From Gracilariopsis chorda (Eukaryota > Rhodophyta > Florideophyceae > Gracilariales > Gracilariaceae): a stretch of DNA of 64,000 nucleotides. A program made the translations under genes and the position numbers. This document shows positions 9,600 through 21,779 of the stretch, piece after piece. The notes below the pieces were generated by a model, which saw only the letters and a program-made list of their open reading frames with translations, was not told the origin of the DNA and ran no database searches. The stretch is taken from positions 62,001 through 126,000 of the forward strand of contig NBIV01000060.1 in the NCBI GenBank assembly GCA_003194525.1. Reading direction: 5' to 3'. Numbering within the stretch: the first letter of the stretch is position 1; each line of letters opens with the position of its first letter.

Positions 9600-9728
9600 C
9601 CCCATGCCACTTCGGTGAGGAAATTCCCTCACCGATTTTTCAGGGTGAGGCCGTCCCATATCACCATATTTCCGTCCCGCCCGCCACACTGTTTGGTGAG
9701 CCTCACCGTAGATCGGTAAGCTCACCGA
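9600..9728. repeat. Left TIR of the large transposon
   Basis: Inverted copy of 14046-14180. It contains repeated GGTGAG/CTCACC hexamers in both orientations, including the near-palindrome CGGTGAGGAAATTCCCTCACCG, which look like multiple binding sites for the element's own protein. Confidence 0.8.
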
Positions 9729-9789
9729 ACAAATCACCGAACGCGACGTAAGTACTCACCAATTCAACCTTTCCGTTCCCGCCCGAAAT

Positions 9790-12700
9790 TGGCACAATAA
9801 TCACTCTACCGCCACCAAAACGTTTTTCTTGCGATGAATATGATGTCGATCAGTTTCTGTTCGAAGATGAAAACCCACTTTGCGACCCAAAGCCCAGTCT
9901 CGAGATTCAAAATGATTTTGTCTTGCCACCCCAAGAGCCACTACCCATGCCTAGTGATAAGGAAATTGGGACAACAGCATCTTTTAACTTATCCGATGAT
10001 CAACATTAGCATTCTGTAGTAGATCAACCTCATCAAACCTTAGAGCAATACATGGAGTATACTATTCAGGGTTCAAGTTTTACACAGAGCAGTAACGAGG
10101 ATCCTAGTTTTCACGAAGCAGATCTCCAAAGCAAAGAATCTACTAGTACGACCTCAACGGATTTTGCATGTTCCAAAGTTTTGGAGGATGAAGTTATATT
10201 AGACGATGGAGTTAAAGAGTTATATGCCAATCAACAGCGCCAGTCATTAAACAATGCATTAAATTCTATTAACTCGAATGAAATGGAAGCACAGCATGTC
10301 GCGGCAGAGTATGTCTGGTCGTCTTTATTCAATGACGAAATGGACTGTACATTTGATGACAGCCTTGGCTCGCATTCGCACAATACATCTGTTTCAAATG
10401 AATCCAGTTCGGATAATGAGTCAGACCGACAAAATTTAGGAGAAGGTTTAAAGCAGTGGACCTACTCCTCACCATTTCAATCATTTGAACTTGACTTTGA
10501 CGACATTAACCGAAAGCTCGGGAAATGGTATGTAGAGGAGACCAATGCAGTGTTAGGAAACTTGAAAAAAGAGGTTCGTGAAATGTCATCTTCTGCAAGC
10601 AATGTGGGATACTCATGGTTGTCACGATTGGCGACTTTCGTCATTTTTCTACCGAGTTATATTTTGACGAAGGTTGCTAGTAATGTGAACCGTGTTCTGA
10701 GGGCTCGTCGTCAGCAACCAACAGACGCGTTCGAGTTCAAAGGAGTAATCATTTTACGTGTGCTTGCTGGATCATAAGGCACATCGGTTACTACAATGAC
10801 TCTACCAGAGAACAAAGAGTTTTTATTCTACATAGTTGTCTCAGGCAAATGGTACTTGGAAATTTGGACTGCTCTGTGGTGCACTACCCAACGACGACAA
10901 CGAGTGGAGCAGTTTGGTTCGGGATGGTCAAATTTTCCTCTTAGAGGTAATGCATGGATCACAGAACTAGAGGACGAGTTGGCTGCTATCAATCGGTTAT
11001 ATTTGTTGGTTCCTGGGCAGAATATTCTTAGCTTGGATGATGACCACCAGCGTTTGCGATCTAGAGCAGTTGCACAACTTACACTGCTAAGCCATGTAAA
11101 TAACCCGAAGAAGGCTTTGGGTCCGGTTGACAATGCTATTTGCTCAGCATTGAATCCTGTGTTCTTGGCTGGTCATTATACCAGGGTCGGATACAAGTCG
11201 ATTGACATATGGCAACGGTTGATCAGAATGCTACAGGGTGTTTCTACGGCTGGTCCCATTAGGGGTATGTTCGAATACATTTTCGCTGCAGATCTAGAGT
11301 ATAGCAATCAAGAAGCCACCAACTTTTTAAATCAGCTTGGCGCAACTATACTGGGTACGCACAACAGATCATTGGACTACCCGTTTTTGTTTGGGGATGG
11401 TCCAGTTCGGAAGCGGCACAAGGGCGTTGAGATAAAATAGAAGGGATGTCGCGCAATTTATGCAGCTCGTCGGAAGCCGAGAACAGCTTCTGGACGCCCT
11501 GTAGAAGCCGTTTTATACCGAGAGAGTTATAAGGGCAAGTGGCTTCTGTTTATCATAACAATGATGAAATGTCCAAGTCCTCGAAGTTTACATTGGTGCC
11601 CAAGGCCGGCTGTCAACATCTTAAAAGCAGTGCGGATCTCGAGCAATTTCATCGCGTATACGAAAGACAGGAGGGGACATATGGACTTTATTTGGATAGA
11701 TACAAAGTCGGTCAGGTTGTCAGTGGAGTAATTGGAGTGGCTGCATTGCAGTCCCACGATCCTGGGTGGTTCCTAGTTAGAGCTTATCAGTTCACCTCTC
11801 AGACCACCTCTAACTTTATTCGAGCACTGGCACACAATTCTGAGATCAACGTTCGTGCTCTCGCGGATATTGTGAAAGGAAAATCTACGGGATACGGTAA
11901 TTTGCACTTTCCTGATACAACAATTGAATCTTTAACACGCTTGGAACTTTGATTGAAGAATGTTCGCGAGGTACCTAACGTTTCGCTCTCCACAGCCCCA
12001 TCAGAGGACGAGTCTGATCAAATGAAGAAATTCTTGGTTTCTGCAGAGACAAATACTCCCAACGAAAAGACAAAAACGGAGCTAGTTGCTGGCATGTCCA
12101 GAATTGGGCATCCCATTTCTAGCACGCAACGGAAAGGAGAGATTGTAGAGAAAATTCTGCTATTTCTAAAGCAGGTGCAAACTGGAGAGGTTGTACTGGT
12201 TGAGAATGAAGCTGAAGAGCTCACAGCGGAGGAGCAGGTGATCGCAGCGAAGAAGAAATTACTGGAGGTCCTATACAAGCGTTCATTGAACTCATGGGTT
12301 ATGAAACCATTAGTGAGTACCGTTGGTATGAAAGAAGGATCACTCAATGAGAAACAAGTGCTGATAGAACTATCGACATTTTTTGACAGTCACAATGTCC
12401 AAGAGTGGCTCTCCACTAAGATGAAAGGTGATACGTTCAAATACAGAGCTGACTACATCCGTACTATCGGATTGATATCTTCGAGATCTTATTTGATGAT
12501 ATCTGACAGCCCTGACGCTTTGATGGTCTATCTTGACAAACAAGAAGCCCGTCATGTTTGTGCATTCGAAATCAAAACTATGAACACTGTTCGAACTACT
12601 GAGGATACTAGAGATGTATCAAGGACGTTTGGTTCAAGCATTCTGATATCCGGAGTTGGGAGAAGTGTAGATGCTGGGCTGGTGCTTCAACAATTGGTCT

Positions 12701-13347
12701 CATCTACAGATTATAGGCTGGAGTGTCTCCATCATGCAGTTTGTTTGAAAGCGAACAAGGTTTGTTTTGTTGTGGCAAAGGTAAGCACATGCGGCATTTG
12801 AGAGATAATGTACACTGCCATCGTTGCATTTGATGAGGTTTTGTTATCCCAGTATAGTTATGTACTGGCTTCATTGAGGGTGGGAGCTTTTGACTGGGTC
12901 CGAAAAGACGCGCAGAACATCCCAAACGAATGTGATAAAATGCTGCAATCTTCACATGCCACGGACCTTCATTCTTATGCTACCTACTATAGTCTGAGTC
13001 TGGCATACCAGAGATTAGTGTCACTGACAGGGACGCTACAGCCCGCCCGAATGATACGTCCAACAATTTTGGTCTACTGGAGCCATTTGAAAGAAGGATT
13101 CGATGAATTCAGTCGTGCACTGACTTCTATATGCTTTACGAACTCCTCAGAGAACCCAATCGTAAGTATCATCGGACGTTTGGTTTGCTCGCAGGTAAAC
13201 AATGCCGCGATCGTACACAGATTATCCCTTGCCAAAAACAGTGGGGCTCTACCGAACACCTGGAATGATGTAAAGAGTAGCAAACGTTATCGAGAGTTAA
13301 GACACGTTTTTACTCGTTGTGCGTCTTTTGCGTCATATTCAAGATAG
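9790..13347 (+). pseudogene. ~1,180-codon transposase/nuclease-like gene with stops
   Basis: Segments 9790-11440 share one frame (stops at about 10012, 10775 and 11438) and 11539-13347 share another (stops at 11950 and 12799), with one frameshift near 11530, so this was one long protein. Order: an acidic Ser/Asp-rich N-terminus (CDEYDVDQFLFEDE); a Trp-rich central region with LSLDDDHQRLRSRAVAQLT (about 11025-11080), whose Asp run may be catalytic; HDPGWFLVRAYQF (about 11756); a SAP-like DNA-binding stretch (MSRIGHPISSTQRKGEIVEK, about 12090); and SPDALMVYLDK followed by CAFEIKTM (about 12505-12580), matching a PD-(D/E)XK nuclease core. It probably mobilised the TIR element. The function is inferred from motifs and position. 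Confidence 0.55.
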
Positions 13348-14045
13348 CTGGCAAAAGAATACAAGGCATTATAACAAACAGAGACACCTGGAGCCCTAAC
13401 CTGCATAAGCCGAAACTCATTGCCATCAGCCAGCGATCAGAGTAGCGTAATTATTCAAATGAAACCATGGTATCAACGTGATGTGGTGCAGAAATATAAT
13501 CGACCGGAGGACAAGTAAAGAAGATTGTCCGAATCACTGTTGCACAAGATGGTGAAAAGCAAGGATTCATACTGTGCACTTTATTAATACATTTATATTA
13601 TACGTAAGATCGGAAAAGAGTTTCGGAAGAAAGTAGTATTGCGACAGAAGCAAGGGTGTTCTGTATGTAGACAGGCAATATGTACCAACTGCTGGGATCA
13701 ATGACACAAGGATAGAGTATTAGTACGTGCAACCATTCCACCTGCTGATTTGGAGGAGCTTCAAAAAATGGTCCCCTGAACGGATATAGTACAAGCCAAG
13801 AACACGAATTGTAGTTCTCTATTGAACAGTTTCGACTTTTATGGCATTTCTTTCAATGCGTTACCATGGTTGATCATCGCCATTGAACGTCATTGGCATG
13901 CAAGCTATTCTCGACTCAATCAAGACTCATATCGCCCAGCGACGCGAAAGTCATCCAACAAGCTAACGCTAGAATTTGAAGCCGTAAACACGCTCTTGAA
14001 CTGCGTTCGTCGTCCCATTTCTCGGTGAAGTCTTCCCATATCCGG
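13348..14045 (+). other. 3' non-coding part of the large transposon
   Basis: AT-rich sequence between the gene end and the right TIR. Short open stretches exist (for example around 13822-14028), but none looks like a known protein and I see no strong repeat. Confidence 0.4.
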
Positions 14046-14180
14046 GTGAGCTCACCAATCTGCGGTGAGTCTCACCGAACAGTGCGGCGGGTGGGACGGA
14101 AATACGGTGATATGGGACGGCCTCACTGGCCTCACCCAGAAAAATTGGTGAGGAAATTTCCTCACCGAAGTAGCATGGGG
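14046..14180. repeat. Right TIR of the large transposon
   Basis: Inverted counterpart of 9600-9728, with a perfect core palindrome GAGGAAATTTCCTC and repeated GGTGAG/CTCACC hexamers. Confidence 0.8.
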
Positions 14181-14321
14181 TTATAGAAACGGCAATTTAC
14201 CCAAAAATGGCGCGAACAGGAGGGCCAAAAACAAACGCTAACAAATTACTGTTCTTGACGTTGCCGCCATACTAACGATACTTTAGCACCCAAACTTTAC
14301 GAATGCGCTTAGCACGTGACT

Positions 14322-14516
14322 TGTAACAAGTGACACTGTCCCGAACTTAGAATTGAAGAAGTATAGTTCCAAATGGGCGCAGCAGGTGTAAGTGGTCGTG
14401 CAAACACGAAGGTATGGGGTACAAAAGGGACAGGATTGTTGCTATAAGCTGTAAAAGAGAGCCTCATGGACCTGTCAGAAGAACAGATTCTAGTAAAGTA
14501 TTTTCCAGTCATTGCA
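14322..14516 (+). repeat. 5' LTR of chromovirus A
   Basis: 195 bp, TGTAACAAGTGACACTGTC to AGTCATTGCA, matching 18986-19180 along its length. Confidence 0.92.
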
Positions 14517-14533
14517 CTGCTAGCATCGCTACT

Positions 14534-17500
14534 ATGGAAAATCAAAGCCAGACTTCTTCTGTGTCGATCAACTTGAAGCCGAATAAACCGCAAGTTTTCA
14601 GTGGGTTCCGAGACGTTTTGAATGTCAACACGTGGTTGTACAAGGTCGAGCAGTATTTCCGTTTAATTCAGCTGGCGAATGCAAATGTCAATCTTTCGGA
14701 TGGGAACTGTATTCCTTATGCGACAACCTTTTTGACGGATACTTCCGCTATCTGATGGTATCCCTGTACACGCTGCTGAAGGCCAATGCTGGAACAACGA
14801 CGTGGAAGGAGTTTTGTGCCACTATTCTCAGAGTTCGTTCCCATAAATCATGAGGGGTGCTCGTGACGCTTTGCGGTCATGCACACAAACTGGTTCGGTT
14901 GCTCAGTATTTTTCTTCTTTCCGCAATATTGTGCTCACCATTCCAAGTATGAGTTCCGGCGAAAATTGAGATAAATTTGTTGATGGACTGAAACCCAAGA
15001 TCCAATTTGAGGTCTGGGAGGCTAACTGTCAAAAGTTTGAAGAAGCCACGATGATAGCAATGAGATTCGCGGCTAAGTTTGCTGGAATGTCCCTTACACC
15101 CACTGGAGGTTGATCCCACTCATCTGCTAGCAGTGGAATGTCTCCTACGCCCATGGAAATTAGAAACACCCAAGTTTACACATCTTGGTGCTGGAAGGAA
15201 CTTTGGAAGATATACGTAACAACACCTGCTTGAAATGCAACAGAGAGGGTTGTCATCCGTGGAAGCACCGCAAGGGTGGACAGGCTGCACAAATTTCTTA
15301 GGCGAATATATAATCGGCTTTAGAGTCAAAAGAAAACGAAGATATTGTAGATTCTGATAGCTCAGACAACTAAAGAGTCATTTTAGAATTAAGAAGAGCA
15401 GGTTGAAAGGACGTTCTGAACTTGACTTGTCCCTGCAGAATCAGGGTTTCGAAGATTCTGCCGTAGTTCCATGTATTTCTTTGCTGGCCTTGGATGGTAT
15501 TTTTAATTGTTTGCCTGTTCGAGTGTTGAACGATGATAGATGTACTTCAAATGTTTGGTCCCGAAAGTTTGCATCAGCAAACGAGCTTTTACTCACTTTT
15601 TCCCCCCTTCTGATTGATGTGAACCATTCTAAGCAGGTTGCTAATGAAATTGCCAATGCGATGATCGCCAATGGGGCTGTTTTTATCGGATCGTACTCTT
15701 ACTCGGGTAATTGGATTGGTGCCGACTGCCGGTACGATGTTGTACTTGGCATGTCTTGGCATACTGAGGAAACACCAGAAGCGGACTAGGTTTGCCATAC
15801 AGTCTGCGTTAGAAAGCACATGCTATGTGCCAGCCCAGCCGAATGCTCGTCACCGTTTTCGGTCACTAATCTTTGTGTTAAACGGTGTCGTAGAATGCTG
15901 CGCAGCCCAAGGCCAGGAGTTGAGGTTTTTCGGGTTGTCAAAATCTCATCCTCACTGTTCTTATCTGCTCCTCCAATCGCTGTTCCTAAAGCCACTCCTC
16001 TGAACGACGATAACCCTGAGGTCCGCGCTTTACTTCAAGAATCTGAGAATGTGTTTCAGGAGTAATTGTCTGATGGTTTCCTTCCAGCGCGGGACGTCCA
16101 TCATGCCATTGAGATCTTGCCATTTAGCAAGCCGCCACATCGTCCGTTATATCAGTTATCGCCAGCCGAGTTGGTCGCTGGCCGTGATTATGTGGATAAG
16201 CTTTTGCGTTCGGGTAAAATACGCCCTAGTAGATCCCCTTTTGGGTCTCCTTTATTTTCATGAAGGAACCTGGACGGGCGTTATGAGGTGTAGTGGACTA
16301 TCGTGGTCTTAATCCGATAAGAAATTGCAACAATGCCCCGCTGCCTCAATGAAATAATACATTTGACCGGTCGGGTAAAGCTCGCTTCTTTTCCAAGTTG
16401 GATCTCAAGACTGGCTCTCATCAGATCGCCCTGCGTCTCTCTGATATCGAGGAAATCTCTTTCAACTCGAAATATGACCAGTTTGAGTACTTTGGGATGC
16501 CCATGTGCCTTTGTAATGCTCCTACTTTCTTCCAGTCGCTGATGAATTGTGTGTTGCAGGACTGTAGCCATCGCTTTGTTGTGTTTTATATCGATGATAT
16601 CATGATATTCAGCAATACTCGGGAACAGCATCTGGAGCATACTCGCGTGGTTCTTGAGCGCCTACCAAAGAACCGGCTTTATGCGTCTTCTAAGAACTGC
16701 TCTTTTATGAATGAGGAAGCGGAATTCCTAGGTCTTGTTGTTGGCCGTGATAGAATCCGCGTACAGCCGCGAAAGGTGGACTTGATTCACAACTGGCCCT
16801 GTCCCATCACCCTCACTGAGCTTTGTAGATTTCCTGGACTTGTTCAGTTCTCTCGTCGCTTTATTCCCAATTTTTCCTCTCGTGCCGCACCGCTTTCCGT
16901 CTTTTTGTAGGAGCGTTCAGGTATACGCAGGTTGGAATGATTGTGCCCAGGCTGCATTTGCCGACTTGGAGTCCACTTTGATGACTGCTCCCATTCTTGA
17001 CCCTCCTGATTGGTTTCGACTTTCCGTGTGCACTTTGCTGCTTCCGATTTGCCGTGGGGGCAACATTGACACAGATACATGATGCTGGTCGTGATCGGGT
17101 AATTGCGTATACTTCCAAGAAGCTTACTGCAGCGGAACAGAATTACACAGCTAATGAGGGGGAACGTTTAGCTTTGGTGTGTGCGCTTTAATGATTTTGG
17201 TGCTACCTTGAAGGTTCTACTTTTCATTTATTGACTGATACTCAGCTCGTGAAGAATTTGTTGACCAAGAAGTCTCCCAATCGAAAACAGGCGGGATTGT
17301 TGGATATTCTCGCCTCGTTCAAGATACGAGAGATCAACCTTGTGTGCGGTAAGATTCATATGTTGGGCGAATCTTTTTCTCGAATTCCTGATTTTTTGTC
17401 GATTCACACTTTGCAATGTTCCCCTCCGTCTCTGTTGGACCTCCGGGATGTTGTATACCGTTATGAGAGTGATCAGCAGTTCGGTCCAATTTTTGCCGCA

Positions 17501-18943
17501 CTGCATGGGCAAAGGCCCGAGTATCCCAAGCATAGGAGAAGACTCGAAGAGTTGGTACCTTTCTTTTCTTCGCATGATGGGCAGCTATTTTATAAGGGGA
17601 AGCTGTGCGTGCCTTCCCATGCGCGGAAATCGGTTCTGGAGCTTGCTCATGATCCAAAGCCTGCGGGTCATTTTGCGTTTTCAAAGACTCTGGCTCGGCT
17701 TGCAGAGTTACCCTGGAAACACAAGACTAAACATGTGCGCTAGTACTATGAGTGTTCTTTGATATGCCAGGAGCAGAAAGATTTTCACGGGCCCACTTTG
17801 AATGACCCAGCCACCCTCTCGATTCTGACTCTTCATTGGAGCCTCATAGTAACGGAGTTTATTGTGAAACGTCCAATAACAGCGCGTGGATTTGACGCAA
17901 TTGCAACTTGGGTGGATCGTTTGTCCAGAAAAATGCGATTTATTGCCTGTAAGGACACTGATAAGGCGCAAGATGTAGCCCTTTCCTTCTTCACTCAGAT
18001 TTTCCGCCACCACGGTTTCCAGATACTATAATCTCTGACAGAGATCCGAAGTTCACATCTCAGTTTTGGGAGGAACTCATGAAGCCTTGTGGGGTAAAAC
18101 TGTGCATGTCATGAACAAAGCATTCTCAGACAGATGGTGATTCTGAAGTAATGAACAGAATGGCAGAAAACTACAACCGGTGTTTTTGTAACTATGAGCA
18201 GAATGATCGGGACCTTCTGCTCCCTTTCGCTGAGTTTGCCTCTAATTCGGCGGTGTCAGAAGAAATTGGATTCTCCCCGTCTGAGGTCTATCTGGGATGG
18301 AAATCAAAAGACCCGCTTGATACTCCTCTTTGCACTCCGACCAATCTTGAATCGTTGTCCGACTTTCAGAACCGTTTGGAGTCGGTCATGGAGGACGCAC
18401 AATATGCTCATTGCCTCGCAAAGGCTAAACAGATTGCAGAGGCCAGCACACATTGTAATTGCCCTACGTATCAAGTCAGAGATTCTTTATGGATATCTCA
18501 TAAGTTGTTTAGGCATTCCTACAGCAGTGCACAACAATTTGCTAAGTTTTCAGCCAGACTGTACGGGCCGTCCAAGACTACTCAACTTTTTCGAAGAAAT
18601 TGAGTTGGCTTGTTGCTACCCCGTCATATTCGAATTCACTCTGTTGTTCATTTGTTGTATACAAAGCCATATCGAAGACAAACACAAGCTCTTTCGCAGA
18701 AGATCTGTTCTACGCTTGTTCCAGTGGACGCTAGGGCTGAATGCACATTGTTTAGGGTTGACCGCATTCTGGGCCATCAAAAAACGCGGTCGGGGGTATC
18801 AGTAGTTGGCGCTCATGGAAAATTCAGCAACACATAAAGCTGAATGGCAGCCTAATTGGGATTTCAATGATAGTGATAGAACGTTGACGAAGGCGTTTCA
18901 CACGTATATTGATCGCGGAAACTTACTTCCTTATCTTCATTAA
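14534..18943 (+). pseudogene. gag-pol of chromovirus A, heavily decayed
   Basis: Gag begins at the ATG at 14534 (MENQSQTSSVSINL) with the retrotransposon gag pattern around FSGFRDVLNVNTWLYKVEQY. A protease-like segment ends CRYDVVLGMSWH (about 15735), but its expected Asp-Ser/Thr-Gly reads NDDRCTSN, so the active site looks lost. Reverse transcriptase spans about 16066-16910, with LDLKTG-like and FYIDDIMIFS blocks (about 16585-16615), the YIDD core being intact. RNase H follows to about 17200, then an integrase-like region to 18600. The 3' end has VDRILGHQKTRSGYQ and HKAEWQPNWDF, a damaged chromodomain-like module. Many stops and frameshifts make it non-functional. Confidence 0.85.
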
Positions 18944-18985
18944 GTGAATTGACGTGAACGTCAGTAAGAAGTGGGAGGATACTAG

Positions 18986-19180
18986 TGTAACAAGTGACAC
19001 TGTCTCGAAATTGGAATTGAAGAAGTATAGTTCCAAATGGGCGCAGCAGGTCTAAGTTTTTATGCACATGCGAAAGTATGGTGTATAAAACGGACAGGAT
19101 TGTTGCTATGAGCTGTAGAAGAGAGGCTCATCGACCTGTCAGAAGAACAGATTCTAGTAAAGTAATTCCCAGTCATTGCA
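18986..19180 (+). repeat. 3' LTR of chromovirus A
   Basis: 195 bp, preceded by a purine-rich stretch AAGTGGGAGGATACTAG that is the likely polypurine tract. Confidence 0.92.
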
Positions 19181-20275
19181 TGACTGCATCACATGCACGC
19201 CTCAAAGACGTTTTATCTTCATTATCAATTGTATCAGCAGACCACCTTTCTGACTTTAAGAAAGGTCAAATTCTTGCCCTGCGGCGCTAGCAAGTACCAC
19301 TTTGAACAATTGTACAGCAGCTAAACAGAGCAATATGAACCGTATCTCTTTTTCTAAAGCCCCATCACAGCCAAACGGATACTGTAGCACCGAGTACTGT
19401 GCCTAAGCTAACAGAAACCAGTAAAAGTCTTCTAATGAGACTGTCATCAACTGGAAATTGTGGTGCCTATGCGCTTAAACCTCTTCTGAATCTGAAGGTT
19501 GGAGTTCGTCAAATTCAATAAATGTTACGCAGTAAAGCCCACTTAAAGTACTGAAAATTTTTGAAGGATCCACGAATGACCTTTACACACCCCAAAAATC
19601 GACAGAAATGGGCGTAAAGGTACAAAAGTAACGGTAATCCTTTGCTGATGAAAGTGGGGTTTTCCGTTGAAAGAAAGTTCAACGTGGATGGTCCCGATGG
19701 GTTGGTGTTCTACTGGCACCAGTTATGGACGGATGCTCATAAGCTCTCCATGAGGCATCACGGTGGCAGGTCGTTCATTGTTTGGAGTGCTATATCTTTT
19801 CATGGTGTCTCCAAATTGGTTTTCACTGATGGCAAGAAGAATGCACAAACATATTGTAATACTTTGAAGGATGTTTTATTGCGTTTCGTGCCATAGTGTT
19901 TTGCAGAATCCTATCCTCATATTTTCCAACAGGATAGTGCTTCTATATACACGGCTAACTTAACTTATACCGTTCTTAACTTTCGGAGAATAATATGCGG
20001 ACGTTGCAGTAGCAGAAAAAGTTCTCACATCTAAATATTATTGAAAATGTTTGGGTAGAGATGGCCAAGAAGGTGTACTGTTGGTATAAACAGTTCGAGT
20101 GTATTGATGAACTGAAGTCTACAATGGTCAAATTCTCGGACGAGCTTTCGACTCACATTTGCTCAAACTCTACAACAGTCCGAAGCGTCGCATTATGGCT
20201 GTTATAAATACCAAGAAGACGCCACAGAGTATTGGTATTTTTCCACTAACGGACTATCAATAAATTTGTAAGCGT
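19181..20275 (+). pseudogene. Tc1/mariner transposase, decayed
   Basis: The N-terminal HTH remnant HLSDFKKGQILALRR starts near 19240. Later, from about 19640, comes VGFSVERKFNVDGPDGLVFYW, then HHGGRSFIVWSAISFHGVSKLVF, then HIFQQDSASIYTANL (about 19920) and a weak WVEMAKK-like block near 20060, in the order of Tc1/mariner catalytic domains. The first Asp lies in NVDGPDG and the second in QQDSAS. Multiple stops and frame changes show decay. Chromovirus A sits directly upstream. A weak terminal repeat may exist (ACGCTWACAAATT at about 14236 and, inverted, at 20262-20276), which would mean the chromovirus inserted inside this element; I hold that loosely. Confidence 0.75.
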
Positions 20276-20539
20276 TTATATTTAGCGGTCTGGAAAGGCA
20301 TTTATGATTATTTATTGGGCGACGCGAACTTGGAATGAGTATGCAGACAATTCATGCACGCCTGTACGAGAGGTTCTAACGTCCTTTCGTATGAGATCCT
20401 TTGTGAAAGACTGGCGAATATGGTTAACGCTCCATGGAACAGTAGTAGTTTGTTGCTTTTCTTCTTCGTGGACTTTACCTCCTAGAATTTTGCTTTCCTT
20501 CCTTTTATGTTTTTGATCCCGCATGGACACCATAAACTC
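20276..20539. other. Spacer between transposon remnants
   Basis: No recognisable gene or repeat; it separates the Tc1/mariner remnant from the pogo-like remnant. Confidence 0.4.
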
Positions 20540-21420
20540 AACTAAGGTGATCTTAGTGGGTTGTTTGTGAATATGTGGACGGGCATGGGCGAGAAGCGCT
20601 TATTCATCCAGCGAAATTTTGCTTTGACTTTGAAATTTTCTAACGTTGCTTCGTTTGCGTGTCTTAGAACACGAAAAACATCCAACCAGCCAAGAATATG
20701 GCCGGTCGGGAGTTCTTTTGCACATTTCGCAACGTACTCGCCAAATCGGGACATGATCGGTGAGAAAACGTCCTGAACAGGCCGTGCGGTTCCCCTGGTA
20801 CATTATGTGGAAGCATTACGTATATAATATCTACTGCTTCATTGAAAATTTCCAAGACTGGAATCGAGAAATGAGATCTATACCCATCGTACCGGAGAAT
20901 CACCTTTGAGCGATTAGCTCAAAGTTCATGCGTATCCGCGATCCAAACAGTCGCCCACTTACGCACATTCGAGGAATCTACGGCGGCAACTTCCTTTCGC
21001 ATCATGAGCAAAGCGCATCGTTGTAATCTAACGGCCATACTCTCCAGTTATTCAAGTAGTGGGTCATTTTGGTGCTGATACAGAGGAGCGCCGAGTCTAG
21101 TATCCCGGAAGACAAACCAAGTCCTGCAATTGTCCCCACATCGATAAACGGCAGCGATCATGGTGATTCTATTAACATTCTATAATGTCGCGGAATAGGT
21201 AAGAAACTTGTTTGATTTGGTTGTCAAATCCTTGCGACCACCTCTCTCTATTTCTTTCCATGCAGAGATGTCAGTTTCACCTGCAAAAATTACTCTGTTC
21301 GAGTATTGTAGATGTTCTGCAAATTCTCCATCTTGCTTCAAGCATGCCAAATGCTAGTTCAACGTGCACTCCAAGAGATGAAACGACAAGTTGATAAAAT
21401 CTTCATGACGGCCGTTCACC
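20540..21420 (-). pseudogene. Pogo-like DDE_1 transposase remnant
   Basis: Reading minus, IFAGETDISAWKEIERGGRK (about 21310) leads into RITMIAAVYRCGDNCRTWFVF (about 21170). Then comes ILRYDGYRSHFSIPVLEIF (about 20900), matching the DDE_1 superfamily pattern in which this Asp is catalytic and is followed by xGxxSH. After one frameshift, the downstream segment FSPIMSRFGEYVAKCAKELP continues the family's C-terminal part. Stops interrupt the frame several times. DDE_1 proteins are found in pogo-like transposons and domesticated relatives; the decay here argues for a dead transposon. Confidence 0.65.
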
Positions 21421-21779
21421 TGACATAACAGAATGGGGGTTATCAACATGGCCGTGCAAAGATAAGCCCTGTCACCAGTAATACAGAATACGTATCATAG
21501 ATTTTCACCATCAATGTTCTTACCCAGATGTCTAACGGTTTGCGCAAGTGATTCATGCGTGGCTTTAACATAACTTGCCGAAAAACTTAGAAACAGATAT
21601 GAGGTATGCACCAATGCTTGAACCGGGAGAGCATAAAACCATTTTCTGCAATTAGAAGAGGCGGAGGGTTAATTTCTTGCCAACTTCGTTATCTTTACTG
21701 ATATGGCGTCCACGGAACCCATAGATCCTGAAAATGGGCTGATTTGAGCACCGGAGTACGTAAAGCTTCTTGATAATAC

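Larger units (their letters stand above)
9600..14180. mobile_element. Large DNA transposon with ~130-bp TIRs and one long gene
   Basis: The outer 129-135 bp at each end (about 9600-9728 and 14046-14180) are inverted copies starting CCCCATGCYACTTCGGTGAGGAA. They bracket a single degraded plus-strand gene. The right copy carries a short internal duplication. I could not settle the target-site duplication (left flank TTTT, right flank TTAT). The gene content does not match Harbinger, Tc1, hAT or MULE. I recall large transposase-like proteins with a SAP domain and similar blocks from oomycetes, but the superfamily is unresolved here. Confidence 0.75.
14322..19180 (+). mobile_element. Ty3/gypsy chromovirus A, 4.86 kb, TSD TGACT
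   Basis: Two 195-bp LTRs starting TGTAAC and ending TTGCA bracket gag-pol remnants. The five bases before the left LTR (14317-14321) and after the right LTR (19181-19185) are both TGACT, a perfect target-site duplication. Hand alignment of the LTRs gives about 21 differences in 195, so the insertion is old. The gene order protease-RT-RNase H-integrase and a chromodomain-like end place it with Ty3/gypsy chromoviruses. I find no standard TGG-type primer site directly after the 5' LTR, so self-priming or a mutated site is possible. Confidence 0.92.

Noticed and set aside
9600..14180. CRISPR-like repetition because of recurring GGTGAG hexamers
   Set aside because: The hexamers are confined to the terminal inverted repeats, have no spacer structure, and the genome is eukaryotic.
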